A stretch of DNA of 64,000 nt from Microbispora siamensis (lineage in GTDB: Bacteria; Actinomycetota; Actinomycetes; Streptosporangiales; Streptosporangiaceae): positions 1-64,000 of the forward strand of contig NZ_BOOF01000011.1 in NCBI RefSeq assembly GCF_016863095.1, given 5' to 3'. Numbering within the stretch: position 1 is the stretch's first letter; every line of letters begins with the position of its first letter. This document shows positions 26,734 to 38,104 of the stretch, piece after piece. Below the pieces are notes generated by a model. The model searched no databases. It was not told the DNA's origin and saw only the letters and a program-made list of their open reading frames with translations. Position numbers and translations under genes: made by a program.

Positions 26734-26808
26734 GCCCCCTTAGCTCAGGGGATAGAGCACCGGCCTCCGGAGCCGGGTGCGCAGGTTCGAATCCTGCAGG
26801 GGGCACCA
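26734..26808 (+). tRNA. tRNA-Arg (anticodon CCG)
   Basis: Complete cloverleaf: acceptor GCCCCCT/AGGGGGC, D arm GCTC/GAGC, anticodon stem CCGGC/GCCGG with loop CTCCGGA (anticodon CCG at 26767-26769, reading codon CGG), T arm GCAGG/CCTGC with loop TTCGAAT, discriminator A and an encoded CCA (26806-26808). Confidence 0.97.
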
Positions 26809-26814
26809 GATCAA

Positions 26815-26848
26815 GGCCAGTCCACACGTCGTGTGAGCTGGTCTTTTT
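26815..26848 (+). terminator. Rho-independent terminator of tRNA-Arg
   Basis: GGCCAG..CACAC pairs with GTGTG..CTGGTC around a GTC loop (two internal mismatches and one G-T pair), followed at once by five T. It begins seven bases after the tRNA CCA end. Confidence 0.85.
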
Positions 26849-27135
26849 CGTGTCGTACGACTGTGGCGATCTTGTCGTTCTGCGACGGCGTCGGACGCGT
26901 CGCGACAGGGTCTGCGGGGAGCACGCGGGCAGAGTTCGCGCCGAAGAGAGCGCAAGGCCCGCGTGGCCGTCTCCGCCGGCGCCTAGGTGGACTTTGTCAG
27001 GTCGGCATGGTGCTCGTTGGTGGCAGGTGAGGCATCCGTCTGTCCGGCAGCGCCTTCTGATGGAATCCCGACCGTCGGCAGGGTGGGCCGCGGGCGGTGC
27101 GCGTATGACCGTCCGCGGCCCGGTAGGACCTCACA
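26849..27135. other. Non-coding stretch between tRNA-Arg terminator and beta-helix gene
   Basis: I see no convincing gene here. Short frames lack ribosome sites and typical codon use. No integrase, no direct repeat of the tRNA 3' end and no insertion-sequence ends were noticed. Confidence 0.5.
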
Positions 27136-30009
<2,874 letters not shown>

Positions 30010-30260
30010 CTAGGGGGTAATGTCGCATCACAAGGGGCCCTGCAACGCTCGATGGAGCGCGGGAAGGCGCATGTTCGTCCACCTCCAGCGCCGCGACGCC
30101 AGGTGATCTTTCGCGAGATGGTGAGACGCCGCCGGTCATGGGTACCGCGACCTGGCAGCTCGCCCTCCGATCTGCCAGGTCAGGGCCGATGGATCAGCCG
30201 CGTTCCGGGCAGGTTCAAGGAGGAAACCACTTCATCTCAGCAGTGGTGAATCACATTGCT

Positions 30261-30274
30261 GGTGAAACTTTCAT
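30261..30274. promoter_or_regulatory. Palindromic TGAAACTTTCA site near the GH95 3' end
   Basis: GGTGAAACTTTCAT contains TGAAA-C-TTTCA, an 11-bp palindrome of the GAAANTTTC type seen near actinomycete hemicellulase genes. The same 14 bases occur upstream of the GH95 gene. Confidence 0.5.
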
Positions 30275-30276
30275 CG

Positions 30277-33162
30277 TCACACGGCGACGATCTGCCATTC
30301 CTGGTTGGCACCGCTGTTGCCGGCCCATTGGATGACTCGGGCGCCGTCGGCTGTGGAGCCGGCTTCGACGTCCGCGCACAATCCATTGCCGATGTTGACC
30401 AGCCGGTAGTAACCGCTCGTGGCCGCGGGGACGAGTTTCCACCGCTGGTTCGTGCCGTTGGTGTCGGTCATCTGGACGAGGGCGGCGCCCTGGTTGGCGT
30501 TCGGGCTGCTGAGGACCTTACCGCTGCCGACGCTGGTCAGCCGGAACGAGCCGTCGGAGTTCTGCGACATCCGCCACTGCTGGTTGGTCCCGCCGTTCCA
30601 GGGCCATTGGACGACGGCGGCACCGTCGGCGGTGGAGCCTCCGTAGACGTCCAGCACCTTGCCGCTGTTGCGGTTGACCAGGCGGACGACGCCGGTGGAC
30701 GGGCCGCCGGCGCCCAGCTCGACGGTGATCTGAGTCGTCGTACCTGCGGTCAGTGACACCTGCCGGGCATGGCTGCCCAACGGAGAGGCGGCGACGCCTG
30801 CGCTGGTGGTAACGGAAGCGACCCCGCGCCGGCTGATGAGCGTCACGGTCTGGGTGATGTCGGAGATGACGGTGGCGGCGACGGTCCGGGCGCTGATGTC
30901 CCAGGTGAGCGATTCGATCCGGATGCGGTTGCGGCCGCGCACGCCGGTGATCGTGCCCTTGGCGAACTGATCGGGCAGCGCGGGCAGCAACTCCAGGATG
31001 CCGGGCCTGGTGTAGATCAATGCCTCGGCGACAATCGCGGGCAGCGAGTTGGCGGCGTCGGCGTTGTAGATCGACAGGTTCGGGTTGTGCGAGGTCATCA
31101 ACGATCGGAAGACCATGTTGTTGCCCAGGATCTTCCGCAGGTTGCCGTACACGCCGGCGCCGTCCTTGAGCCGGGCTCGGGCGAGGCTGCGGTGGATGGC
31201 GCCGTGGGCCTCCCCTCCCTCGTCCCCTCGCAGATCCAGGGCGCGGCTCGCGTAGCGAATCAGGTCGGGCTTGTCCTCGGGGTTGATCTCGTGCAGCGGC
31301 CAGACCGGGTACATGTGCTGTACGTGACGGTGGTTGTACCGGTCGGTCAGGCTGGGCCACGACCATTCCGCGAGCGCCCCGTCGCCGTTGATCCGATAAT
31401 CGGGCATCTTGGCCAGCAAAGCGGTCCAGCGTTGCACGCCTTGGCCTGGGCCCTGCTCGGTGCCGAGGAAGTCGGCGGCGTCGATGGCGGCCTGCAGCGC
31501 ATGCTTGCCTGCGGCGATCTCGCCGGTCGCATTGATCGACAGTTGCCTGCCCGTGTTGCCGGGGCTGTTCTCCATGGAGAAGCACGGCACGAAGATGACC
31601 TTGCCGTTGGCGTCGGTGCGAGTGAGGAAGTCCTCGTAGAACAACGCGAGCTCGATCAGGACCGGAGCGAGCTTGGTGCGGTAGAAGGTGGCGTCACCGG
31701 TGACCTGGTAGTACTCGAGCAGCGGATAGAGCAGCCAGTCGGCGCCGCCGATCCAGGTGTGGCCGGGGAACCCGCTGTCGAAGTGCAACATCTTGCCGTA
31801 CTCGCCGTCGGTGCGGGAGGGAGCGAGCAGGCCGCGAGTGCCGTAAAGATTTCTGGCGTTGGTGCGCCAATCGTTGATCTGGCCGAGGATCAGATTGAAG
31901 TAGCCGTCCATGGCTTCGGTGAGGGACAGGATGTTGCCGCCGGCGACCTGGAAGTTGACGTTGGCGTCGGTGGTGAAGTCGCCGGCCCACGCCGCATCCC
32001 AGGCGCCCGTCCACAGGCCGGTCAGCCGCGGTGGCAGGACGCCGCTGGAACTGAGGAATAGGTAACGGCCGGAGTCGTACATCCGCTCCAGCAACGCGAG
32101 GTCGATGACATTGCGGTTGGAATTCTGCCGCGCGATCAGCTCACTGGTCGACAGTTGCCGATCGGCGGCGCTGACGTTCAGGTCGAGGCGTGACCGGTCG
32201 TACAGCGGGGTGTGCAGGGCGGTATGCCGTGTGAGCAGCGTCGCGTAGTCGGCGCTCAGCGCGGCCAGCGCCATGTGCAGCGGTTTCGCGTCCCACGCGG
32301 TGGACGACTCGTAGCGGTCGAGTTTGGTCAGCAGCACGAGTTTGGTCGCCGCGGCCACGACGATGGCCGACCCGCTCGCCCGTACCGAACCGCCGGTCGC
32401 GACCACCCGGGTGACGCCCTCATAGCCGAACGCCCCCTGCCCGGCGGGGTATGTGCCCCGCAGGTTCAGGTAGCCGTCACCGTTGCCGACCGTGGCCAGG
32501 GTGGCGAAGCCGACGGACCCCGGCACGCCGCTCAGGGCCGTGTTGACGCTCAGTGTGGTGTCGATCGTCCGCCCCGGCGCGGGAGTGAGTTCGTGGACGA
32601 TGACCCGGTCCGCTCGGGAGGCGAAAGCCCGGCGCGTCCACGCACCATAACTGTCGGTCCACGTCGAGGTGACCTCCCCGGTCCTGAAATCGGTGATCCG
32701 GGCGTAGTCGTTGACGGTCGTCATCCCCGGGGTGCTGATCTGCAGCTCATAGCCCGGATGGAAGGTCTGGGTCCAGCGCAGCGACCAGCCGGAGGTGAAG
32801 TCGCCGGTGGCACCGTTGAAGTCACCGGCAAGCGCCTTGTCCCTGACGCCCGGCAACCGGCCCGACAGCACCGGCGGAGTCAGGTTACGGGTGCCGTTGG
32901 GCATCACGAACCGATGATGCGTGAAGACGACCTTCTCCAGGGTGGGCGCGCCGTAGAGCATGGCCCCGTACTCGCCGTTGCCGGTCAGGAAGGCATCGGT
33001 CCAACTCACGGCGGAGGCCGTGTCGTAGATGCCGCGTTGCGGCAGTTGCGGCGGCACGGCGGCGGCCGCTCGGTCAGCGAAGATCGCCGAAGGAAGCGCG
33101 GCAGCGCCGACGGTCGCCGCCGTGGTGGCGATGAAGCGTCGACGGTTCAGCGGCATGTTCAT
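30277..33162 (-). CDS. Secreted GH95-family alpha-L-fucosidase/galactosidase-like enzyme with CBM13
   Basis: Tat-exported enzyme of 961 residues. The twin-arginine signal is NRRRFIATTAA (Arg7-Arg9). The GH95 body runs to about residue 790 and shows LTGNGEYGAMLYG near the N-terminus, DANVNFQVAGGN in the (alpha/alpha)6 barrel, and HRHVQHMYPVWPL matching the family's HRHxSHLY region. A beta-sandwich and a ricin-B CBM13 (about 830-961; GTNQQW, GTNQRW, GANQEW) follow. GH95 enzymes remove alpha-1,2-L-fucose or L-galactose from xyloglucan and related glycans. ATG 33162 follows CAGGAGC. The downstream beta-helix gene on the same strand shares its upstream motifs and CBM type. Confidence 0.82.
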   Translation of the reverse strand: MNMPLNRRRFIATTAATVGAAALPSAIFADRAAAAVPPQLPQRGIYDTASAVSWTDAFLTGNGEYGAMLYGAPTLEKVVFTHHRFVMPNGTRNLTPPVLSGRLPGVRDKALAGDFNGATGDFTSGWSLRWTQTFHPGYELQISTPGMTTVNDYARITDFRTGEVTSTWTDSYGAWTRRAFASRADRVIVHELTPAPGRTIDTTLSVNTALSGVPGSVGFATLATVGNGDGYLNLRGTYPAGQGAFGYEGVTRVVATGGSVRASGSAIVVAAATKLVLLTKLDRYESSTAWDAKPLHMALAALSADYATLLTRHTALHTPLYDRSRLDLNVSAADRQLSTSELIARQNSNRNVIDLALLERMYDSGRYLFLSSSGVLPPRLTGLWTGAWDAAWAGDFTTDANVNFQVAGGNILSLTEAMDGYFNLILGQINDWRTNARNLYGTRGLLAPSRTDGEYGKMLHFDSGFPGHTWIGGADWLLYPLLEYYQVTGDATFYRTKLAPVLIELALFYEDFLTRTDANGKVIFVPCFSMENSPGNTGRQLSINATGEIAAGKHALQAAIDAADFLGTEQGPGQGVQRWTALLAKMPDYRINGDGALAEWSWPSLTDRYNHRHVQHMYPVWPLHEINPEDKPDLIRYASRALDLRGDEGGEAHGAIHRSLARARLKDGAGVYGNLRKILGNNMVFRSLMTSHNPNLSIYNADAANSLPAIVAEALIYTRPGILELLPALPDQFAKGTITGVRGRNRIRIESLTWDISARTVAATVISDITQTVTLISRRGVASVTTSAGVAASPLGSHARQVSLTAGTTTQITVELGAGGPSTGVVRLVNRNSGKVLDVYGGSTADGAAVVQWPWNGGTNQQWRMSQNSDGSFRLTSVGSGKVLSSPNANQGAALVQMTDTNGTNQRWKLVPAATSGYYRLVNIGNGLCADVEAGSTADGARVIQWAGNSGANQEWQIVAV

Positions 33163-33316
33163 TGAAGCTCCTGGTGGCGAGTTGGGCGTGATGCTCGCGG
33201 CCGAGTGCCGGCTGTGCCGCCGCGGCTGGTCCACCTCCGCGATACGGCCGCCTCCGAAGGCAAGAACACAATTGGGTTTGTCGGGGGACATCCCATGAAT
33301 AGGTGCGGTTTCGCGC

Positions 33317-33328
33317 AACGTATGACGT
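33317..33328 (-). promoter_or_regulatory. Shared promoter motif upstream of the GH95 gene
   Basis: AACGTATGACGT, identical over 12 bases to the motif before the beta-helix gene. It lies 155 bases upstream of the GH95 ATG, exactly the same distance as in the other gene. Confidence 0.55.
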
Positions 33329-33414
33329 CTGATGTATTGGGTCAAGGAACAATTTCGAGCTTCGCGTAACCTAGTCCCGGTTTCCAGGACGACCGACCAC
33401 GCTTTCAGGAGCTC

Positions 33415-33428
33415 GGTGAAACTTTCAT
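33415..33428. promoter_or_regulatory. Palindromic TGAAACTTTCA site upstream of the GH95 gene
   Basis: GGTGAAACTTTCAT, a 14-base identity with 30261-30274, contains the 11-bp palindrome TGAAA-C-TTTCA. It lies about 90 bases upstream of the AACGTATGACGT motif and could be a LacI-type operator. Confidence 0.5.
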
Positions 33429-33623
33429 TTACAGGAAGGTTGTCGGGCGCCGGAACGGCGATCGCGAGGTGTGCGCCTACCGTCGGTTACTTCCTTCATT
33501 CATCCACGGGTGCGACGCGCCCGCAGGGAGACATCCCATCTTGGTAGACGTGCGGCGCAGAATTCATGCACGATTGTGGAGTCTTGCCGCGCACTCCGCA
33601 CAGTCGGATGCGGCGTGGCCTGT

Positions 33624-34022
33624 TCACTCCGTGCGTGGCCGGCGGTCCCGCTCCTCCACCACCGGGCGCCCGAGCAGTTTGTCGATGCTGCGGCGCTCGC
33701 GTTTGGTGGGCCGTCCCGCGCCACGAGCCCGAACGGCCACCGTCACGACCTCCTCGCGCGGAGGAGGCGGAGGGCTCTTGTCGACGTAACACTCGGCGGC
33801 CACGGCGGCGCCGACGCGCTTGGTGATGATGCGGGAGACGACCACGATGCGTTCACGCCCCTCGTGCCGCAGACGGATCTCGTCACCGACCCGGACGACG
33901 TGCGCGGGCTTGACCCGCACACCGTTGACCCGGACGTGACCGCCCCGGCAGGCGTCGGACGCGATCGAACGAGTCCTGGTCAGCCGTACCGACCAGATCC
34001 AGATGTCCACCCGCGCACTCAC
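33624..34022 (-). CDS. S4-domain RNA-binding protein, Hsp15-like
   Basis: Small RNA-binding protein of 132 residues. The S4 fold is at the N-terminus (RVDIWIWSVRLTRTRSIASDACRGG, read around residues 4-30, then HVRVNGVRVKPAHVVRVGD), followed by a basic tail with a Pro run and GRPTKRERR. Homologues act on stalled 50S particles in heat stress in E. coli, or more generally bind structured RNA. The start is uncertain: GTG 34022 gives the usual short leader before the S4 domain, and GTG 34010 is also possible. Confidence 0.82.
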   Translation of the reverse strand: MSARVDIWIWSVRLTRTRSIASDACRGGHVRVNGVRVKPAHVVRVGDEIRLRHEGRERIVVVSRIITKRVGAAVAAECYVDKSPPPPPREEVVTVAVRARGAGRPTKRERRSIDKLLGRPVVEERDRRPRTE

Positions 34023-34234
34023 CTGCTCACCCGACACCCCGACACTGTACTGAGAGCGGCGCCCCGCCAGCGGGCAAGCCCGCCTGGCCAAGGGCTTCAG
34101 GGACTGCAGCATCGTCCCGTAGCGGCCGGCGGTGAGGATGCCTTCGAGCAGGACGTGATACCCGTGGTCGAGGGAGTACCGGACGAATCAAGGACTGACC
34201 CTCCGGTTGATCTGCTGAACATAGGGTGGACGGC

Positions 34235-34975
34235 ATGGCGCTGCGGCTTGGTCTGCTGAATATCAAAGGTCGGGACAGCTCGGCGCTCGGCCGGTTCTGG
34301 GCGGAGGCGCTCGGCTGGGGTGTTTTCAGCGAGGGCCCCAATGTGACAGGCATCGGGCCCGCGGGCTTCGTCTGGCCCGACCCCGTCGCCGTCTGCGTCT
34401 GTGTGGTCACCGTTCCGGACCCGGAAACGGTGAAGTACCGCGTGCACCTCGATCTCGCCACCACCTCTGCGGCCCATCAGGCGGAGTTGGTCGCGCGCCT
34501 GAAGGAGCTCGGTGCGACGCCCGCCGATGTGGGCCAGGGCGACGTCCCGTGGACGGTTCTGGCCGACCCGGAGGGCAACGTGTTCTGCGTGCTGGAGCCT
34601 CGGGAGATCTACCGGGACACCGGGCCGATCGCCGCGGTGGTGGTGGAATGCGCGGACCCGCGGGCCATGGCTCGGTTCTGGGGCGAGGCGATGGACTGGA
34701 CCGTGCACGAGGTGACCGACGATCACGCGCGGCTGCGCTCCGCCAAGGGTGTCGGGCCGTATCTCGAGTTCCTCCGCACAACGCCCGGCGTGAAGACCGT
34801 GTGGAACCGCGTCCACCTCGACCTGCTGCCGTACCGCGGCGACGATCAAGCGGCGGAGGTGGCGCGGTTGCAGACTCTCGGCGCGACGTTCGCCGACGTC
34901 GGGCAGGGCGACGTCCCGTGGATCGTCCTCGCAGACCCGGAGGGCAACGAGTTCTGCGTACTCGCTCCAGCCTGA
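34235..34975 (+). CDS. Tandem glyoxalase/VOC-domain protein
   Basis: Protein of 246 residues with two vicinal-oxygen-chelate domains (about 1-120 and 130-246) of the Glyoxalase_6 type. The halves repeat almost word for word near their ends (ADVGQGDVPW, VLADPEGN and FCVL occur in both), pointing to an internal duplication. Such proteins may be metal enzymes or drug-binding proteins; no specific role can be given. ATG 34235 is preferred to GTG 34226 because the domain strand begins there; the ribosome site is weak. Confidence 0.8.
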   Translation: MALRLGLLNIKGRDSSALGRFWAEALGWGVFSEGPNVTGIGPAGFVWPDPVAVCVCVVTVPDPETVKYRVHLDLATTSAAHQAELVARLKELGATPADVGQGDVPWTVLADPEGNVFCVLEPREIYRDTGPIAAVVVECADPRAMARFWGEAMDWTVHEVTDDHARLRSAKGVGPYLEFLRTTPGVKTVWNRVHLDLLPYRGDDQAAEVARLQTLGATFADVGQGDVPWIVLADPEGNEFCVLAPA

Positions 34976-35037
34976 CGCGGAGTCTAGGTCGCCTCCTCAC
35001 CGCGCCTTCGCGCTGCGAGACCCCGCTCGGGCGCGCG

Positions 35038-36015
35038 TCACCGGTAGAGGGCGGCCAGGGCTGCGGCGGTGTCGGCCAGCTTGCGCCGCAGCTCGGCGGG
35101 CTCCAGGATCTCCACTTCGGCCCCGAGTTTGAGGAACTCGGAATGGGCGTGCGTCAGCGACTCGATCGGCACGGTGGCCCTGATCCAGCCCTCCGCGTCC
35201 GGCCCTTCGGCCGTGTCGTCCACGGCGGTCACCACGGCCGAGCTCATCGTCTCCCGCAATCGCTCCCGCCCGTCCGGCGAGAGCCGGATCACCGCGTGGC
35301 CCTGGAACAGCCGCGACCGGAAGCCTGCCAGGTGCTCGCGCCAGTGCCCGGCCAGGTCGAAGCCCTCGGGGCGCTCGAAGGTGTCGTCGGTGACCCGCAG
35401 CCGCAGGATCTGGTTGACCCGGTAGGTCCGCAGGGTGCCGTCGCAGCGGGCCACGAGGTACCACTTCCCGCCCTTCAGCACCAGCCCGTACGGCTCCAGC
35501 CTGCGTTCGACCTCGGCGGGGGCGGCCCACCGCCGGTAGAGCACCTCGATGACGCGGCCGCTCCACACGGCCTCGGCGACGTCGGGCAGGTGCGGCACGT
35601 GGTCGCCGTCGTAGTACCAGCCGGGGGCGTCGAGGAGGAAGTGGTTCCGCATCCGCCTGGCACCGTCCCGCAGGGCGGCGGGCAGCGCGGCCTCGATCTT
35701 GAGCTCGGCCGCCGCCGCGTGGGAGCCGAGCCCGAGTTCGGCGGCCGGCCCCGGCAGCGGGGCCAGGAACAGCGCCTCCGCCTCCCGTGGGGTCAGGCCG
35801 GTGAGCCGGGTGCGGAAGCCGTCCATCAGCCGGTATCCGCCCTCGTGCCCGGCCTCGCCGTACAACGGGATCCCGGCGGCGTGCAGCGACTCGACGTCGC
35901 GGTAGATCGTGCGGACACTCACCTCAAGCTCTTCGGCGAGCTGGCGGGCCGTCAGGCGACCTCGCGACTGGAGCAGCAGAAGGATGGACAGCAGCCGGGA
36001 CGCGCGCACATCCAC
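35038..36015 (-). CDS. WYL-domain transcriptional regulator (DeoR/YafY type)
   Basis: Regulator of 325 residues: N-terminal winged helix ([40 protein letters not shown]), a WYL domain in the middle ([19 protein letters not shown] near residue 190) and a WCX C-terminal part. WYL domains sense small ligands or nucleic acid. The start is the GTG at 36015 (GTGGATGTG); a perfect inverted repeat overlaps it and suggests autoregulation and a leaderless message. Confidence 0.88.
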   Translation of the reverse strand: MDVRASRLLSILLLLQSRGRLTARQLAEELEVSVRTIYRDVESLHAAGIPLYGEAGHEGGYRLMDGFRTRLTGLTPREAEALFLAPLPGPAAELGLGSHAAAAELKIEAALPAALRDGARRMRNHFLLDAPGWYYDGDHVPHLPDVAEAVWSGRVIEVLYRRWAAPAEVERRLEPYGLVLKGGKWYLVARCDGTLRTYRVNQILRLRVTDDTFERPEGFDLAGHWREHLAGFRSRLFQGHAVIRLSPDGRERLRETMSSAVVTAVDDTAEGPDAEGWIRATVPIESLTHAHSEFLKLGAEVEILEPAELRRKLADTAAALAALYR

Positions 36016-36033
36016 TGACGATACGTGTCAGTG
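36013..36033. promoter_or_regulatory. Inverted repeat at the WYL regulator start
   Basis: CACTGAC-GATACGT-GTCAGTG: perfect 7-bp arms, 7-base spacer, overlapping the minus-strand GTG start and lying before the rightward genes. It is a probable operator for the WYL protein controlling both directions. Confidence 0.7.
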
Positions 36034-36054
36034 AAGGGGCCGTACGGTCCCGGC

Positions 36055-36213
36055 ATGACGTTCATGCGGAAGATCACGCGGCCGCTCGACCCGATCGCGG
36101 TCGACGACCGGTATCACGAGGACCGGCCCGGGCGGGCATCCGAGCCGAGGGGCGAATCCCCGGACCGTGGCGACTACCTGGCCGGCAGCCGGCCGGAAGG
36201 GGCGGGACGGTGA
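36055..36213 (+). CDS. Possible small protein upstream of the DUF1579-like gene
   Basis: A 52-codon frame (MTFMRKITRPLDP...) starts 22 bases after the WYL inverted repeat and stops with a TGA that overlaps the next gene's GTG (GTGA). The product is charged, has no known motif and lacks a strong ribosome site. It may be a real small protein, a leader frame or chance. Confidence 0.25.
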   Translation: MTFMRKITRPLDPIAVDDRYHEDRPGRASEPRGESPDRGDYLAGSRPEGAGR

Positions 36214-36662
36214 ACGACTTCGACTTCCTCGTCGGCAGGTGGGACGTGGCCAACCGGAGGCTGCTGAAGCGGGGTGTCGGCAGCGACGAGTGGGAGGAGT
36301 TCCCCGGCCGCTGCGTCGCGTACGGCTTCTTCGACGGCGCGGGCAGCTTCGACACGCTCACGCTGCCCACCAAGGACTTCGACGGCGCGACGATCCGGAC
36401 GTACGACGCCGAGCGGGACGAGTGGTCCATCTACTGGGTCAACAGCAGGCGCGGCCTGGATCCGGTCCCGGTCGTCGGCCGCTTCGTCGACGGGGTCGGC
36501 ACCTTCTACGCCGACGACACCGACGACGGCCGCCCGATCCGCGTCCGGTTCATCTGGTCGGGGATCACGCCCGACTCGTGCCACTGGGAGCAGGCCTTCT
36601 CCTACGACGGCGGCCAGACCTGGGAGACCAACTGGACCATGGACTCCACCCGCGTCGGGTGA
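36210..36662 (+). CDS. Small DUF1579-like beta-rich protein
   Basis: Soluble protein of 150 residues that starts directly in FDFLVGRWDVANRR and continues with EFPGRCVAYGFFDGAGSFD, ATIRTYDAERDEW and HWEQAFSYDGGQTWETNW. The pattern of antiparallel strands with conserved Trp resembles the DUF1579/lipocalin-like barrels; the substrate is unknown. GTG 36210 follows GAAGGGGCGGGAC. It lies divergent from the WYL regulator, which probably controls it. Confidence 0.75.
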   Translation: MNDFDFLVGRWDVANRRLLKRGVGSDEWEEFPGRCVAYGFFDGAGSFDTLTLPTKDFDGATIRTYDAERDEWSIYWVNSRRGLDPVPVVGRFVDGVGTFYADDTDDGRPIRVRFIWSGITPDSCHWEQAFSYDGGQTWETNWTMDSTRVG

Positions 36663-36796
36663 TGCCGCAAGGAGAGGCGTCGAAGCCCGGGCAGGATGCC
36701 CCGACCCGCCGGCACGGCTCCAAAGCGCGCGGCGGCAGAGGAGCGCGGGGGACGGCGTGCTTTGCGGATCGGCGCCGGAGGTGGCAGCATGCGCCG

Positions 36797-37135
36797 ATGC
36801 GACCATTGAGGCTGATCGAGTCGACCCCCGGGAAGTACTCGCTGTTGCTGGACGCGGGCACCACGCAGGTGGACGACGTGATCGAGGAACTCGGTCACGA
36901 GCCGAACGGGTACTTCTGGGAAGGCGTCGCGCAGGTGCTCGTCAGCACCGAGGCCCCCGCCCTGGAAGGCCGGTTCTCCTACGATCCGGAAGCCGACATG
37001 TTCTGCGCGCATGGAAAGGACCGCGGCGCGCTGGAGGAACTGGGCACCCGGATGGCGGCCATCGCGACGGACGCCGACCGCGTGCGGCGGCTCGTCGCGA
37101 CCGCCGAGGCGGACGGGTTCGAGTTCGACGACTGA
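36797..37135 (+). CDS. Imm51-family immunity protein
   Basis: Protein of 112 residues resembling Immunity protein 51: PLRLIESTPGKYSLLLDAG at the start, HEPNGYFWEGVAQVL in the middle and FSYDPEADMFCAHGKD near residue 75. Members neutralise polymorphic toxins. No toxin or secretion gene lies beside it, so it is an orphan, perhaps guarding against neighbours' toxins. The upstream gap (134 bp) shows nothing else; the ATG has only a weak ribosome site. Confidence 0.78.
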   Translation: MRPLRLIESTPGKYSLLLDAGTTQVDDVIEELGHEPNGYFWEGVAQVLVSTEAPALEGRFSYDPEADMFCAHGKDRGALEELGTRMAAIATDADRVRRLVATAEADGFEFDD

Positions 37136-37166
37136 CTCGGCCGCCTGGTGTTGCGTCCCGGTCAGT

Positions 37167-37346
37167 TCAGGTCCACAGATACGCGTCGATCCAGGCCTGC
37201 TCGGCCGCGTAGCCGGAGTCGTGGGTCCGGGCCGCCGCGAGGGCCGTGAGAGCCCGCGCGATGCGGTGCAGTCCGAGGACGGTCAACCGCCGCGCCGCGG
37301 CGGCGAGCCGGTCGTCGTAGGCCGGCGGCAGGTGGGACAGGCCGTC
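37167..37346 (-). pseudogene. C-terminal fragment of an unidentified gene
   Basis: A minus-strand frame ending at TGA 37167-37169 encodes about 60 residues with natural-looking helical sequence (AAAARRLTVLGLHRIARAL, EQAWIDAYLWT at the end) but has no start or ribosome site; upstream it runs into a hairpin. It looks like the tail of a deleted protein gene. I cannot name the family. Confidence 0.4.
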
Positions 37347-37352
37347 AACGGG

Positions 37353-37387
37353 AACGGGCGGGCCTCCGGTCTGGGGTCCCGCCCGTT
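37353..37387. terminator. Strong GC hairpin between two gene remnants
   Basis: AACGGGCGGG (37353-37362) pairs perfectly with CCCGCCCGTT (37378-37387) across a 15-base loop, about 22 bases beyond the stop of the CBM2 remnant on the minus strand. It is the position expected for the terminator of the former full-length gene. Confidence 0.65.
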
Positions 37388-37409
37388 CTCGCGGCGTGGC
37401 CGGCCGGGG

Positions 37410-37658
37410 TCAGCTGTAGTTGATGGAGAAGCTGTTGGAGACGAAGTCGGACCGGCCGGCGGTGCCGCTGAACGAGCCGTTGAAGCCGAACGAGGCGCTC
37501 GCGTTGGTGACCAGGGACCCGTTGTAGCCGACGTTCCTGGCCGTGACCTGCGCGCCGCTCTGGGTGACGGTGGCGTTCCACGCCTGCGTCACCTGCTGAC
37601 CGGCCGGGTACGACCACGTCAGGGTCCACGAGGAGATCGGGTCGCCGAGGTGTCCGTG
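37410..37658 (-). pseudogene. Truncated CBM2 cellulose-binding module (gene remnant)
   Basis: The minus-strand frame ending at 37410 encodes about 80 residues of the C-terminal half of a family 2 carbohydrate-binding module: [20 protein letters not shown], then [22 protein letters not shown] and [12 protein letters not shown]2 modules are about 100 residues and sit at the end of secreted cellulases or xylanases. Here the first strands, any linker and the enzyme are missing, and the frame upstream is antisense to the DUF1905 gene. No signal peptide or start is present, so this is a 3' remnant left by a deletion. Confidence 0.75.
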
Positions 37659-37719
37659 GCCGGCCGCGTCCTCGGCGTCAGCAGGACCGCCGGGGATTGT
37701 CGGACCCCGATGCCATGAT

Positions 37720-38028
37720 GTGCTCGTGGTGGTCGACTTTGAAGCCGAGCTGTGGCAGTGGGATGCCCGGCGCGCCGACACGTGGACCTTCGTCAGCCTG
37801 CCCGCCGAGGCGTCCGAGGAGATCCGCGACCTGGCGGGCGGACTACGTCGCGGCTTCGGTTCGCTGCGGGTGCGGGTCATGCTCGGAGGGAGCACGTGGA
37901 AGACCTCGATCTTCCCGGACAGCGCGCGTGGCGTTTACGTGCTGCCCGTCAAGCGTGCCGTCCGCACGGCCGAGGCTCTCCACATAGGTGACGTCGCGAC
38001 CGTAACCGTCGAGCTCATCGACTTCTGA
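37720..38028 (+). CDS. DUF1905-family small protein
   Basis: Soluble protein of 102 residues matching DUF1905: [22 protein letters not shown] at the N-terminus, [27 protein letters not shown] and [10 protein letters not shown]. Family members are small beta barrels of unknown function. The start is GTG 37720, which gives the full domain. It stands alone between the CBM2 remnant and the convergent two-component operon. Confidence 0.85.
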   Translation: MLVVVDFEAELWQWDARRADTWTFVSLPAEASEEIRDLAGGLRRGFGSLRVRVMLGGSTWKTSIFPDSARGVYVLPVKRAVRTAEALHIGDVATVTVELIDF

Positions 38029-38104
38029 CCACCGGGGCGCCGGCCCCGCGACGGAGCGCTGCTCCCCGTGGACCTGTGGAACCGCGAATCGGCCGCCGGA
38101 GGAT

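Larger units (their letters stand above)
33163..33623. other. 461-bp intergenic region upstream of the GH95 gene
   Basis: Upstream region of the leftward GH95 gene and 3' side of the S4-domain gene. It carries the shared motifs AACGTATGACGT and GGTGAAACTTTCAT. No convincing gene is seen. Confidence 0.6.

Noticed and set aside
26809-27135. Phage or integrative-element attachment site and integrase at tRNA-Arg
   Set aside because: No integrase gene and no second copy of the tRNA 3' end was noticed in the window, so an attachment site is not claimed.
37410-37895. A full 161-residue CBM2 protein starting at 37895
   Set aside because: Only the last 80 residues look like CBM2; the rest is antisense to the DUF1905 gene and has no signal peptide.
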